Assembly: GCA_005765155.1 (NCBI GenBank)
Contig: VCCP01000008.1
Span: 558,001-622,000, forward strand
Reading direction: 5' to 3'
DNA: 64,000 nucleotides
Source: Zelopaecilomyces penicillatus
Lineage: Eukaryota; Ascomycota; Sordariomycetes; Hypocreales; Pseudodiploosporaceae
Part shown: positions 22,992 through 35,699 of the stretch, piece by piece
Numbering within the stretch: the first letter of the stretch is position 1
How the letters are laid out: each line of letters opens with the position of its first letter
Notes under the pieces: model-generated
The model's input: the letters and a program-made list of their open reading frames with translations, nothing else
Told to the model about the DNA's origin: nothing
Database searches by the model: none
Translations under genes and position numbers: made by a program

Positions 22992-24259
22992 GGCGATGCA
23001 TTAGGAGTTGAGTTTGGGTGATAAAATCAGTCATAAATAATGAGACACAGAGATATGTAGATGTCTAGGAGACAAGGACAAAAAAGACATGATGCTTCGT
23101 CCATCAAAGGTGTCGCATGCATGCTGATATGCTTTGAGTCGGACAAGCGACATGGATATTTCGCGAAAGGTGGCGCTCCAATGGTCTACACTGAATGTGC
23201 AGCTCGTGATGCGCATCAGCGCCATCCATCACAAAAGAGAATCTGGTGTCTTGAACGTCAACCGATTTGCCGCGTCTGCAAAGGTCATCTGATGGAAGGT
23301 CCAAGAGGTTGTCAACGGATGGTGACCCCAGGCAACGAGCAGGTGATGGACCCCTAACGGGCTTAGCGTAAAAATCAGGACGGATACGCCAAACCACGCA
23401 GGCCTTCAGACGATGGAAGTTGTAACCTGTACCTCTATGTACAGGCAAGTAGGTAATAATAAAATAACACAGAATACGGCTATTCGACTAAGTACCTAGG
23501 TTCAAAGCTCAAAAAAAAACTCTACTTCTTCTTATAAAGCCCTTTTCTTGGGTATATCCCCACGCAAAGAAAGTCTTAGCCAATGGTGCTTGACTGCCTA
23601 GGGTTGACCATATCAACTTGACAAGATCACATCTGGCCATCGCACCTATTTGAGTGCAGGGCTCACCTACCAAACCGGGGAGAGATATACTCTCTAGTCA
23701 TTTCTCTTAACCAAGGTTGCTTAATCAAACTCCCGCTCCAGTTGAAACCGCTTTTGACCTAGACAAGTTGGCTGCCTCGGTGAGCTTTATTATCAATCAT
23801 CTAATGGAAATCTCGAGGCTGCAAACCTCTTTGAATATGATTTTAAGCAGGTGGACAGGAGTGCGCCATATTTTGGTCCATTTGGTTCATTACAATTGGG
23901 GGCGGGAATATGAACCGTGATCGTGTGTTTTCATTATGTAATTCCGGCCTTTTTGGTAGCAATCCATATGTAAAGAGTAATCATGTTTCTGATATCCGGG
24001 GAATGTGAACCAACATGCATTGGCTGCGTGGCTCATGGACCACCATGCAATAATACAACCACCCCCACCGTTCTTTAATAAGATAAATTCGGCTGTGCTT
24101 GTGGGCAGCTTGGGCAGCCTTGTCATTTTCAATGAAACGGATGCCCACATTTCAGGCTCCATCAAGTCTTACCCATCTTCTTCCAAGCCATCAACAACAC
24201 TACCACTTTCTTTACGCCTTTAACCTAGATCAGAGAGCCAGCAAGACGACTCAAACACC
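22992..24259. other. Divergent promoter region, 1.27 kb
   Basis: This lies between the divergent starts of the CLC gene and the NLR gene and should contain both promoters. No coding frame or RNA gene is supported. Confidence 0.5.
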
Positions 24260-27200
24260 ATGGCCACTTCAAGCACCACTACCATGCAAAAAGAAGCCTA
24301 TACCGTGGGCTGGATATGTGCGCTCCCGCTAGAAATGGCCGCCGCCAAAGGGATGCTCGACCAGGTCCATCCAGACCTGTCTGAGCAAGCGCCAGCCGAC
24401 CATAACAGCTATATCCTAGGCCAGGTCCAAGGCCATAATATCGTCATTGTCTGTATGCCTGCAGGGATATATGGAATAGCGCCGGCTGCTACGGTTGCCA
24501 AAGACTTGCTACGAACTTTCAAGTCAATTCGGTTTGGTTTGATGGTCGGGGTTGGAGGTGGTGCACCATCATCAACGCAGGATATCCGACTGGGCGATGT
24601 CGTGGTGAGCCAGCCTACCGGAATCACCGGGGGCGTTATCCAGTATGATCGAGGGAAACTTCTTCAAGAGGGAGAATTTCAACGGACAGGATCGCTTAAT
24701 ACACCGCCTCAGGTTTTGTTAAGCACTCTTGGTCGCATTCAGGCCAACCATATAGTTGGAGAGACGCGAATTCCTCAATTTCTATCCGAGTTTATCCAAA
24801 AACATTCAAAAATAAAAAGGAGATTCAGCTTCCAAGGGACATCCAACGATTACTTGTTCCAACCAAAGTATAAACACACCAGCCCCGATTCTACATGTGA
24901 AAAATGCGATCGTACACAAATGATCAAACGGGATACCAGAGATAACTCGGATCCGGTGATTCACTATGGCAATATTGCTTCAGGAAGCCAGGTGATTAAG
25001 GATGCAATAACGCGAGATCAAATGCGTGAGGAGCTTGATGTGCTGTGTTTCGAGATGGAGGCCGCGGGATTGATGCAAGACTTCCCATGCCTTGTTATAC
25101 GTGGTATAGGCGACTATGCAGACTCTCATAAGAATGATATATGGCAAGGATATGCAGCTGCCACAGCAGCAGCATTTGCAAAGGAGCTGCTTTCTATCAT
25201 CCCTCCAAGTCGTATTCTTCAAGAAAAGCCTATCCCTCAGCTAGTCTCAGGTGAGTAATAATATTCTCTAGGATAGTTTAGCATAGTGACGCAAAATGTA
25301 CATGGGCTGTTAAGATGTCTGTCTAGTATGAGAAATGATTGCTAAGTTGTTCTCGCAGATCCTATAGCACAAAGGGCTCTGTCTAAAATAGACGAGAGTA
25401 TTTCAAAACAAACAAATGAGCAAGCTATCAGATACGAAAACGAAAAACATATTGAATGCCATCGAGCTCTTAAAACATCCAATTATGAGGAGTTCAAGAA
25501 CATCAATCCTGATCGGGTACCAGGCACATGCAAATGGGTTTTGGGGCATCCGCAGTATATGCAATGGCAACAGAGTCGCTCTGATAACCTACTTTGGATA
25601 TCGGCAGACCCCGGCTGTGGGAAGTCTGTTCTGGCCAAGTCTCTCATCAATCAGGAGCTCCGGAGTACAAGCGAACATGCTGTATGCTATTTTTTCTTCA
25701 AGGACAACGAAGAACAAGACAGTATTGCAACGGCCCTATGCGCTATCCTACACCAGCTCTTTAGTAGCATGCCCAATCTCCTCCGACACGCTACGCAAAG
25801 TTTCAACAGGAATGGGGACAAATTGCGGAATGATGTGAATGAGTTGTGGCGCATCTTCATAGCGTCTGCCACGGATAAGCATGCCAATGCCATCACTTGC
25901 ATTTTGGACGCCCTCGACGAATGCCGTAGCAACGGCCGGCGACAGCTCATCCGGCTCCTTACAGATTTTTATATTCAGAGTCTCACAAAACCATCAAGAA
26001 CGTTTCAGCTCAAGTTTCTTGTAACCAGTCGATCATACCAGGACATTGAGTCTGGCTTTAGCAATATCCCTTCGCAGTTCCCATCGATCCGACTGGCTGG
26101 CGAAGATAGCAACGCGGATATCAGTGAAGAGATCAATCTTGTGATTCGCGAAAAGATATCAACAGCCGGCGTCAGACTTCATGCAGATCAAGAAGTGCGG
26201 GATATACTGCAGGCAAAGCTCCTTGCAACACCGCATCGGACCTACCTATGGCTACATCTCGTGTGGGAAGAGCTTGAGCAAAGCGACAAGCGTACCCAGA
26301 GGGCATTCCTTAAAAAAATAGACTCGCTGCCAGAAACGGTGGTGGAAGCCTACGAAAAGATTTTGAGCAGGCACAGCAAAGGCCAGCGAAAGAACGTCGA
26401 AACCCTACTCCATATTGTTGTAGGCGCTCGCCGGCCACTCAGGCTTTCAGAAATAGATATTGCGTTTCAGCTGGCAACAGACTCCTCAAATGCGCAAAGA
26501 CAAGAGGAACTAGACCTTGACCGTGATTATTTAAAAGCACGCATTCAGTATCTTTGTGGTCTCTTTGTTTTCATAAGCGACGACCGAGTCTATTTAATTC
26601 ATCAAACGGCGAAAGAGTTTCTCGTTGCAAATGATGCCCTTACGCGCTCAATTGATGGTAGTTGGAAATATTCCTTAGCTAAAGACCGCTCAAACGATAT
26701 TTTAGCGCAGATCTGTGTTCAATACCTGTCATTCAAAGATTTTTGCGATGACAGTACGAGTACAAACATCAGGAAAAATGACACAACTAGTACCTTTCCC
26801 TTTCTAGAGTATTCTGCAGAGCATTGGATAGCTCACTACCGAGATAATGGTGGAAGTGATACGGAGTTAACGAATCGTATCAATGGACTTTACAATGACC
26901 AGACTCAGCGGTATCAAATTTGGGTATCTATCTTTCATGAGACGGTGTTGAAACAGATCGAGCAGCCAGAGATTGGTATGCATCTAGCAGCGTTGAACGG
27001 GCATAGCAGAGTGCTATCACACCTACTACATGCCAGACCAACCGATATGAATAGAATAGACGGTCAAGGACGACAGGCACTATATTGGGCAAGCTATAGC
27101 GGCCATGAGACAGTTGTAAAGCTGCTAGTCGAGAATGGTGCAGACATCAATACACTAGGTGGCGACTACGGCAGCCCTCTCCTAGCTGCATGTGCTAGAG

Positions 27201-27934
27201 GTCATGATCAGATTATACAGATACTGATTGAGAAAGGTGCAAATGTCAATCCAGAAGATGGCGTTTATAGCAGCCCTCTTTGTTTCGCATCCTTGGAAGG
27301 ATATGACAAAATTGTACAGATATTGATCGAGAATGGTGCGCATATCAATGCACAAGATAGCGAGTTTGGCAGCCCTCTCCAGGCCGCATGCATTGGAGGA
27401 TATGAGAAGGTTATACGAATATTAATCGAGAAAGGTGCAAACGTTAATCCAGAAGATGGCGACTACAGCAGTCCTCTCTCTGCCGCATCCTCAGAAGGCT
27501 ATGAGAAAATTGTACAGATATTGATCGAGAATGGTGCGCATATCAATACACAAGATAGCGAGTTTGGCAGCCCTCTTTATGCTGCATCTTTATCAGGCTA
27601 TGAGAAGATTGCACAGATCTTGATTAATAATGATGCAGATATAAATATACAAGGAGGCGATTATGGCAGCCCCCTGCACGCTGCATGCATTAGAGGCCAT
27701 GAGAAGGTTGTGCAAATATTGATTGAGAATGGTGCAGATGTTAACATAAAAGGTAGTGTTTATAGCAGCCCCTTTCTGGCCGCATCGGTTAAAGGCTACA
27801 AGAACATTATGCGGATGCTGGTTGAGAAGGGTGCAGATATTATAGAAGACCGGATAGGAAAGCGGCTGCTCGAGAATGTTGAAGTATATCCTCTAAACAT
27901 TTCGAAGAGAGTCAAATCAAATATAGATAAGTGA
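24260..27934 (+). CDS. NLR-like protein: nucleoside phosphorylase domain, NACHT, ankyrin repeats
   Basis: Two exons, 24260-25250 and 25359-27934 (donor GTGAGT, acceptor CGCAG), give 1188 aa. Residues 10-315 form a PNP/UDP-phosphorylase-like domain with VGWICALPLEMAAA, GLMVGVGGGAP, FEMEAAGLM and IRGIGDYADSHKN. The NACHT NTPase follows, with a P-loop at ADPGCGKS (Lys419) and a Walker B-like ILDALDEC near residue 515. A helical linker leads to about eight ankyrin repeats from residue 870 to the C-terminus, each about 33 aa. Fungal proteins of this layout are signal-transducing NTPases linked to non-self recognition and heterokaryon incompatibility. The ligand is unknown. Several ankyrin repeats are nearly identical at DNA level, as in incompatibility NLRs with fast-evolving recognition repeats. 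No frame damage is seen. Confidence 0.93.
27165..27860 (+). repeat. Tandem ankyrin-repeat coding array, with a higher-order 198-bp period
   Basis: The ankyrin units alternate between two types, one with GANVNPEDG and YSSPL, the other with GAHIN and QDSEFGSPL. This makes a 66-aa (198-bp) higher-order unit. The stretches 27307-27378 and 27505-27576 are 72 bp long and differ at a single base (g27350 versus a27548). The outer repeats are more diverged. This pattern indicates recent internal duplication or gene conversion within the NLR. Confidence 0.85.
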
Positions 27935-28658
27935 TATAGAGAAATTTTTGTTATTAAAACCTGCTGAGAGAATCGAGTTGATATAGCTGAGAGTTGGACA
28001 GTTCTATTTGCGGCTAAAAAGGTGAGACAGCTTGCTGCATATGATAAATTAGCCTTACTAAACCAGTAATTAAGCATAGACTCGGGGATTGCAATTAATA
28101 AAGTGTATATAATTTAGTATAATATTCCTAATCACAGATAGATAGTCTGTCAGTTGGTTAATTAATATTATAAATGCCTAGAAGATGGTCTTTAATATAG
28201 TCTTAGGCTTACTAGGGATATATAGTGTATAATAGATATCCACTCTATCTTTACTATCCGCTCCCTTATCGGATATTCTATAAGTCGAATTATATTAAAT
28301 ATATATATGACGGACTGTTATACCGTTACGCTAAACGGGGCAAAAGAATTGGCCAAAATCACATTACGAGTAATTATTATGACAGTACCAGCTGCTTATA
28401 GGGGCTATCTGTGTATGCATATAAGAAGCTAGTATAGGAGAATCATACTCTTGCACATACATAAACGCCCGACACAGAGCATCTTTTTTATATAAAAAAA
28501 AAATAAGAAAAAAAAAAGGTCAATAATTTGCAAACATTTGCCGAGACCGGGTTTTTAGACTTGTAAGCCATGGTATGAGAGAGTTTGTCGTCTTACTAGA
28601 ACTGTTCCAAGTTGTTTTGAGCTGCGCATTGTTAAGGCGCTGCATCAACTGGAAGTAC
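27935..28658. other. AT-rich, TpA-rich stretch downstream of the NLR
   Basis: From about 28070 to 28560 the sequence becomes strongly AT-rich, with many TA and ATA steps and stop codons in all frames, then an A-rich tract near 28495-28518. It resembles DNA degraded by repeat-induced point mutation, possibly a relic transposon. No intact ends or frames are visible. Confidence 0.5.
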
Positions 28659-28937
28659 TTAGTCAGATATATGCGTTGTTAAGAGGTCATATAACCTCAG
28701 TCTCACTGTAAGAAGGGCCTCTTCGGCGTAAAGGCATTCAATCGCCTGTTCTAAATGGACCCCAAAATCTTCCGCAAACTCCTGTTCATCTTTCGCTGTT
28801 AGGGCCGGAGCTGGTGGTAGGCCGGCTTGCTCCGCCAAATGCCATGAGTGATGCTGCATCGATGGGTGCAGTAAGCGGCTGCTTGATTGCTGCTCAGAAG
28901 CACCAACGGCAGAGAGGACGGCAAAGAAGAAGCGCAT
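28659..28937 (-). CDS. Possible small secreted protein, 92 aa (weak)
   Basis: A 92-codon minus-strand frame starting MRFFFAVLSAVGAS has a short hydrophobic N-terminus that could be a signal peptide. It is followed by a polar, Glu/Ala-rich sequence with no cysteine pattern. The frame stays open further upstream with an unconvincing Ser/Thr/His-rich extension, and a shorter start fits better. There is no homology signal I recognise. It could be a random open frame. Confidence 0.3.
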   Translation of the reverse strand: MRFFFAVLSAVGASEQQSSSRLLHPSMQHHSWHLAEQAGLPPAPALTAKDEQEFAEDFGVHLEQAIECLYAEEALLTVRLRLYDLLTTHISD

Positions 28938-31900
28938 GTTGGCGGGTGCAAAATCTTGTGAGTTGATGTGTTGAGAAGAGGGTGGTGTGTGATGGTCTGT
29001 CTCTCTTGTTTGGGAGGGCGGCATTGATAGATCTTATATATTCATGAAGGTGTCGATCAGCATCTGTGAGAAGCAAAACTCCCACTCTTTACTTTTGACT
29101 TTTACGGCGCTACTAGGTGTTGGTATCTACAGAGCCTGAGGATTAGGTAGCTTAGCGCCATCAAACCTTTGAGACAAAATGTGATGATGATGACGCTGGA
29201 TTTACGCTACATGGTGGACTCAACAAGTCATTCATGGCGTTGCGATCTCCAAGTGGAAGTACTGTAGGTAGTAATCTAAATCGACAGAAGAAAAACGAGG
29301 CCCAGGAAATTTGAGGGAAAAACAATAAAAAATATAAAAAAACAAGGTGAACAAAGTGAAAAAAGCAACATGCATCATGGTGCAGATCAGTTCCTACATC
29401 AGGGCACGTATGTGTTCGGGTCGAACGCTGCCTGGCCCTCGTTCCTGCGTTAGCTTTGGTGGGGTTGCAATAATTGCAACTTCGAAATCGACGCTGAACA
29501 GGGGAAAGAATTAAGTATTACTAGTGGTGATTCAATTAGAGATTAAGAAGAGAGGTGATTTCCCCCGCAGTTGGCCGAGTCACATTATGGTCTTGCAATT
29601 TTCGCTGTAATAAATGGTAGATTTCCGGTCTCCCTTGCATCTGTAACCCCAAGATTTCCATGGTTTCTCATATGCTTTCTAAGAGGCATTTCGTGCTAGA
29701 CCAGCTGACCTGGTGGCGTGGAGGGGTCCAACTGCGCTGTAGATTTTGATTGGGCTACCTAGGTAAGGATTAATACGTCTATCTACCTTTGCGCAGGGTG
29801 GTAGATCTAGGTGCAAAGTAAGACTGATTCGGCTGTCCAATGGCAGTAGGGGGTCACTACTTGAGAGTCGTCACAGTTTGCAGTTGTCTTATTAGACAGC
29901 CTCAACATTCATGTCTGCTTTTTCTCTGTTTTTATCTTGTTGAAACACGGCGATAACAGATTTGGACATTGCTCGTAGAAAACCGAAAGATTATGTCTTG
30001 CCACCCCTACATAAAGTTTTGTGATACGATAAACTGGGGGGGACTCAGCAACGCAATCACGGGCACTACTAATGAAGCAGCGGAGTCAAGAGATCCTGTG
30101 GAGAATGATTCCTCATCTTTGGCATCTGCTCATTGTCTGGTGTGACGATTGTCGCAGCTCATTCTGTTTGATGGACCATCAAAGACAGACCTTTATTCAT
30201 CCAGAAGAGACGACTTGGCATCAAGCGCTCGCTATAGGTGACGACGAATGACCGAGATGACAATATAGGTTTGAAGGATCGTGGCCTCACTGTAAAATAC
30301 GTATACTACCATTATTTACCAATCGGTTTAAGTAACCTTTTGCGGCGGAAAGTTGGGTTATTGCAGATTTATCACATTTAATCCTGGCATGACCAAGCAG
30401 AAGTAAACCAATTGCTGCTTATGACATAGAGAATACAACTCAGGTTCCATTATTGTATCAGAGTTTGCGCACCTTTCAACAACTCTTTTTGGTGATTTTG
30501 AGTGGATACCTAGGTGTGAAGAGACATACCACAGCGAAGAAAGAAAGGACATGGTCCTCGATAACTCCCCATGATCATGATGAACAGACAGGTATATAAT
30601 AAGCCGCCCACTGCCCAGGATAAAGAGCTACATGTTGCCGCTCCGCCAATCATCTCAGGTGACTTGCTAGCAACGTTATCCAGTTAGTAAATCCATCATG
30701 CAAACAATAGCAAAAAGGCAAAAAACATACAACAGCCGGTGTTCGCTGGTCGTCACCGACCCAACTACTAATCTGCCGGTTAGTGGTTTGTCTATGGGAG
30801 AGCGGACGGGATCCCGAATTCTCCACTACCTATGGTCGTATGTGATTGTTTTGCAGAAAGTTCCAATTATATACGTTTGCGTGAGGTGTTGGTGAGAGCG
30901 TCTTGTTGAAGTCCTGGCATTTTCTCCTTGTCTCTCATTTTCCATCTCTGTTGGTGCTTTTTCAGTCACCTTTAACCCACATACCCCACCTTCCTCTTTT
31001 GGCTTACAAGAAGGAGCGCACCGGTCAATACTAGACCTGCCAGAGTGGTTCAATTGTGCATCAAAACGATTACTTTGCTGCTGTCAGCTTATACAGAAAT
31101 GTCGACTTTTCATGGCGCCAGTATAATATACATTGAACTTTAATTATACATGAGTCTCTCCAATTTAACAGGGGGTACTTGGAACAGCTCCTTAGTTCCG
31201 CTCACAGTGTCCAAGTACTTGCCCTACCCTATCTGCATGTGAGATGTCAAGGAGTATTTTGGCCCACAGGTTATTCACTATATAGTGATTCATACGTGTA
31301 GTTTCTGGAAACGCCTTATAGCATATAATTTTATCCTCAAGTCTGGTCGTGGTGACAGAAATATTGAACGACTATTATCACTCAGGAAGGCCCTCCACTT
31401 TACACTCCTCGGAAACACAAAGTAGCTTCACCTTTTGCTCCTCCCACGGGTACATTACTGAGCATATCTCTTTATCATAGGTTTTGTTTGGCTCACCTTG
31501 CAAATCGACATTATGTGTGAAATATGGGTTTAGGTAAAGGCGGCAGATGTTTGCATTCATCTTCCGCTCAGCGGCATGTCGTCGATGTCATCGTCGGATA
31601 TCTCATCCAACCCACTCTCATGGCCCCCAACCTCTGTTCTAAACCAGAGTTGAAACACAAATACTTTCCATGTTGAATACCTAAATCATATACCTAGATT
31701 TCACCCTTTCTTGAATTGAGCGTGCTCCTCCATCGCTTGCACATCTATTTCTGTGTAGCCTCTAAGCTTGTAACTCATCTAGACGCGATGAAGTGCCTCT
31801 ATGTAACCACATTTAATATAGATAAATCACTACGAAGCCTATTTTGCTATTGTTACAATATAATCTTCAAAATAAACGAAGATGCATATCCCATTCCTAT

Positions 31901-32415
31901 GGTGAAGAACTGCCTGGTAGGCCCAAGACTATGAGAGATCCGTCACTATGACTCATATGGAGTGATGTGCATCCGCAACATGATTGAATATCAAGTGTCA
32001 TCTTTTGTACTCCCCGACGTATGAGAATGTCATGAACTTAAATTCAAGCCTTTCACCTCTATCGTCGGTATTCCATTTTATGTCACCTGTATACCGCCGC
32101 ATCTCAAAACATCTTTGCTGGACTCCAAACCAGCTCGTCCAACCTGCTATGGATCACACCTTCCCAATTCATTTTTATTATGCATCTATGAACAAACGCA
32201 GCCGTTGGGTAGACGGATCCACCTTTGATCCAAACGGGTTTGCTGCCTGAGTCATCCGATGCCGGAGAGGGGTTTGTTGTAAAAGGCGTAACTGACATCT
32301 GGGTACTGCCTTGTCGTGAATAAAAGCCCAAGGCCAAGCCGACCTGAACGACTTCGTCAAACTGCTCACTGCCGCGGTATCTAATCAATTGCTCTCAGGT
32401 GGAACAGCAACAAAG
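28938..32415. other. Gene-poor region, 3.5 kb
   Basis: No gene is supported. Sequence composition is mixed, with AT-rich patches near 29.3 and 31.1-31.9 kb. Short frames, such as the 65-codon one at 30698, lack context. The last few hundred bases are the presumed promoter of the acetyltransferase gene; the acetyltransferase frame is open for only a few codons upstream of its ATG. Confidence 0.45.
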
Positions 32416-33242
32416 ATGATCAAGATGGAACTCCCCGTGGGTCCGCTGATTTCCACCGACCCGGCCCAGTCTCCCCCGCACACGGCCCTCCACGGCCGCC
32501 ACACTTCGCTTGTGCCACTCCGGCCAGAGCACTCTGCATCCATCTTCAAGCACCTCGGCGGCGAGGATAACTTCTGGCGCTGGACATACATGCTGACGGG
32601 CGGGTTCCCATCGTCGGAGCATTGCGACAAGGAGATTGCGGAGTGGAGCGCCTCCAAGGACCCTCTGTACTATGTCGTGATGTCCGGGCCGGAGTCTGAC
32701 CCGGCATCGGAGCCCGCCGGCCTCATGGCGTATTTGAACATCGTGCCAGGCCAGCGCCGGATTGAGATTGGCTGTATTATATTGGGCGAGGCGCTGAAGC
32801 AGTCGCGGGAAGCGACAGAGGCGTTTTCGCTGTTTATCGGCCACGCATTCAATGACTTGGGATACAGGCGGGTGGAGTGGAAAGCCAACCACTTGAACAA
32901 GCCGAGTCTGGCTGCGGCAGGGCGACTGGGATTCACGTTCGAAGGAGTTTTCAGGTAAGAATATATTTCGATCTGACATTAAAAGTAGAATTATTATCTG
33001 CTTGAGAAGTTTAGAAGACAGAGAATGTAGTGTCTGCCATGCAGAAAACTTTTGCTAAGCGCAGTCTTTATAGGAAACACATGATCATTCAGGGTAGATC
33101 CCGAGATACAGCTTGGTACAGCATCACAGACGACGAGTGGCATCATGTGCAGAACGGGTTCAACAGTTGGTTGGATGATGGGAACTTTGACGAGCAGGGC
33201 AAGCAAAGACGGGGACTGAAAGAGTGCAGAGAAGGATCGTAG
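32416..33242 (+). CDS. GNAT-family N-acetyltransferase
   Basis: Exons 32416-32954 and 33074-33242 (donor GTAAGA, acceptor TATAG) give 235 aa. The enzyme should use acetyl-CoA to acetylate an amine. Its layout is that of the RimJ/RimL-type fungal acetyltransferases. The N-terminal strand reads LHGRHTSLVPLRPEH; an aromatic patch FWRWTYM follows. The core strand is RRIEIGCIILG. The helix FIGHAFNDLGYRRVEWKAN precedes NKPSLAAAGRLGFTFEGVFR. Exon 2 supplies the final strand, RKHMIIQGRSRDTAWYSIT. The start is the first ATG in frame; MIKMEL places it just before the conserved PVGPL region, and a second in-frame ATG three codons later is possible. The substrate is unknown. Confidence 0.9.
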
Positions 33243-34652
33243 GGTGTGAGTGAACAGGTATTATTATGGGTGTGGTGTGAGAGGGATTCGACTTGCTCCA
33301 GGTTCTGATTCTTCTACTCCATTGTTAATAGAATGCGATGACAATATTCGTTTCATTACGGCATACGTGAACATGCTCACTCCATTGAAGGTTTGGTTTG
33401 GCTATGGTTTAACGGGGAAAGTTATCACATATGCGTTTTCATGTGATGGGGCCGAGAGAAGACTACCTGCGGAAACATTGTACTACGATCTGGCAGGTGC
33501 TTCCATTCTTTTGCACATCATACTGTTCTCTTGCTACATGATTATAAAAAAGAAACGGCGAATAGATGGCGCACAGTGAAGCTGCAAACGCACAGTGTGT
33601 TGCCGACTTAATTGGAGGATTGTGTCAATTGATGAAGCTATTTTGAGCTTGTAAAGAGCGGCCGCGAAAAGACCATGGCATCGGACATATTGGTGTCGTT
33701 AAGGCCTGAATTACATTTTTCTTTCACTCAGACCGGCACACTATCTATGTAACCTCAAAGACCGATTCAGTCGTAGTGAGAAACCACCAGCGTCGTCAAA
33801 CACGTCCGCCATTGAGTGCCGAGATCCTGGGAAAGGCTCGGCGTTTACATACTTGATCTAATTCATTCACCTTTCCATAGTCTTGTGGCTATAGCGCGTG
33901 ATGTTAAAACGAGGCTGATTCCACCATTACGTAGCTACTAAACCGTCCGGTGGGAATTGAACAGTCCAGACCGTAGATAGTGACTCCTCCAAAACCATCC
34001 TTTCCCGTATAGTACCATCGTACGTCAATAAGAGCCGGAATAAAACTGATAAAGATTAAAGAGAAAAGAGAAGACGAGCCAAAATGAAAAAGCCAGTCTG
34101 CCGCCGTAGCCGATCCCCGATCTCCCGTGGCCATCTACCGTGCCTTTTTGAATCGTAGCCGCGTTTAGCCCCCCCTCCCTTCCCCTGCTCCACGAAAGGG
34201 TAAGTAACAACTTGCAAACTTATCCTGATAGAGACTTTAAAAAGGATGAAAATCTGCCTTGTCTTCCTGATTGTGATAGTACGTACATGATTAGTTCCAA
34301 GTACATACAATCTATTCTCAATTGGGGGAAGATTATTTTTGAGATTATGGGGCCTTTTTGTTTTTCGCTCATCGCCGGGTGGCGTTTTGCGGGCATCATA
34401 TGTGTGGAACGCCGAGCCCAACCCCGGTGATGTGTCCGTGGGCGCCCTCCGTGTTGGATGTATTTATGCCATGATCTTGTTGATGTGTGGTTATTGGCGG
34501 CCGATAAAAGCACATTAATATTTAGGTACTGATGTTTTTAGATAGGCATAATAATGGCTTGCTGTTTATTTCTTCGTATCCGGGTAGTTCAATTGCGCTG
34601 CTGCGCCCGTTATGACTCTATTTTCGGATGAGGTCCCGGGAATAATTGAATA

Positions 34653-34736
34653 GCCTTTCTGTATGCCAGGAATTGTCAATGATCAATCTTTAATGCCTTT
34701 CTGTATACCAGTAATGTTCAATAATCAATCTTTAAT
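34653..34736. repeat. Tandem 42-bp direct repeat, two copies
   Basis: Copies at 34653-34694 and 34695-34736 both begin gcctttctgtat and end atcaatctttaat, with five mismatches in 42 positions. This is a simple tandem duplication with later divergence. Confidence 0.85.
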
Positions 34737-35685
34737 TTCTTTCCATGATTACTAACTCCTCAGGTAAGCTTCGGCAAACTTTCAAGGTGAAGAAGCACCA
34801 AACCGCCGAGAGAGCGGGCAAGTGGGGAGACACGATGCTGGCTGATGCTCAGTTCTCATCTGCATCGGCACTTGTAATGCATCCACGGGAAGAGAGGCGT
34901 GTGCTCGGGGATGCAGATGACTTTGTTGCTCGTTCCCACCGGCTACCTCGGAAAAACAAGAACTTAGCAATTGACCTCTTTTTGTGTCTTTTCGCCCAGC
35001 TCAGCTAGGTGGGCTTTGTTGCGCTTCTACATCTAGCCAGCAGGCCGCATGGTCACACCCCAAAGCAGGATCAGCAGTACTGTAGGTAGGCGGCAAGGGG
35101 CCACATGTCCAATGGATGTGAGTGTGTGTGTGTGTGTGGGAATTCATTTTATTTCCTTTTTCTCAACTCTCTAAGCCTTTTGGCTGGATAAACCTATATG
35201 GCTGGATGTATGTAGGCGGGGCCCCTTCGTCCCATGAGTTTGGTAAAGGAGACCACAAGGTGTTACATCGTGCAGGGCGCCAGCTGCCTGCCGTAACTCC
35301 ACCTATCGAACGGGATAGCAGTTGATAGTCTCCTGGAGGTGAGGTGTGATTTGTGTGATTTGTGTGAGGTGTGCGAGGTCCCAAAAAGTCACTGCCGAGT
35401 TGGTTGGTGTGGGGATTTGGGATGATGCTAGGGTTGTTGGCATTTGCGCCCGTCATAAACCTGACTATTAGGGTCTGCATCTTGCAGTTTTCGGTATCGG
35501 GGGGGAGGGTGGGACTAACTCGAAAAGGGGCAAACGCAGTTGTGCTGGCAGTCTTTTATTACAATTGATTTGTTGGCCTTCTTATTTTGCCTCACATCTA
35601 CAAGATTTGTCCAATGTGATGGATGAATGAAACCTGTGATGGACAAAACGACTTGCGGCCCGAGCAAAGAGATACTTATGCGTGT

Positions 35686-35699
35686 CCCCCCCCCCCCCC
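35686..35699. repeat. Poly-C tract (14)
   Basis: An uninterrupted run of 14 C in a gene-free region. Length may vary between isolates or be uncertain from sequencing. Confidence 0.9.

Noticed and set aside
30698..30895. 65-codon frame containing TDPTTNLPVSGLSMGERTGS
   Set aside because: It looks mildly protein-like, but it is short and has no exon partners, promoter or recognisable family; not enough to call a gene.
32389..32415. Upstream extension of the acetyltransferase to a TTG codon
   Set aside because: The extension has no ATG; eukaryotic initiation is far more likely at the ATG at 32416.
33250..33579. 109-codon frame directly after the acetyltransferase
   Set aside because: It starts 7 bp after the stop of the GNAT gene and lies in its presumed 3' UTR; there is no domain and its composition is unconvincing.
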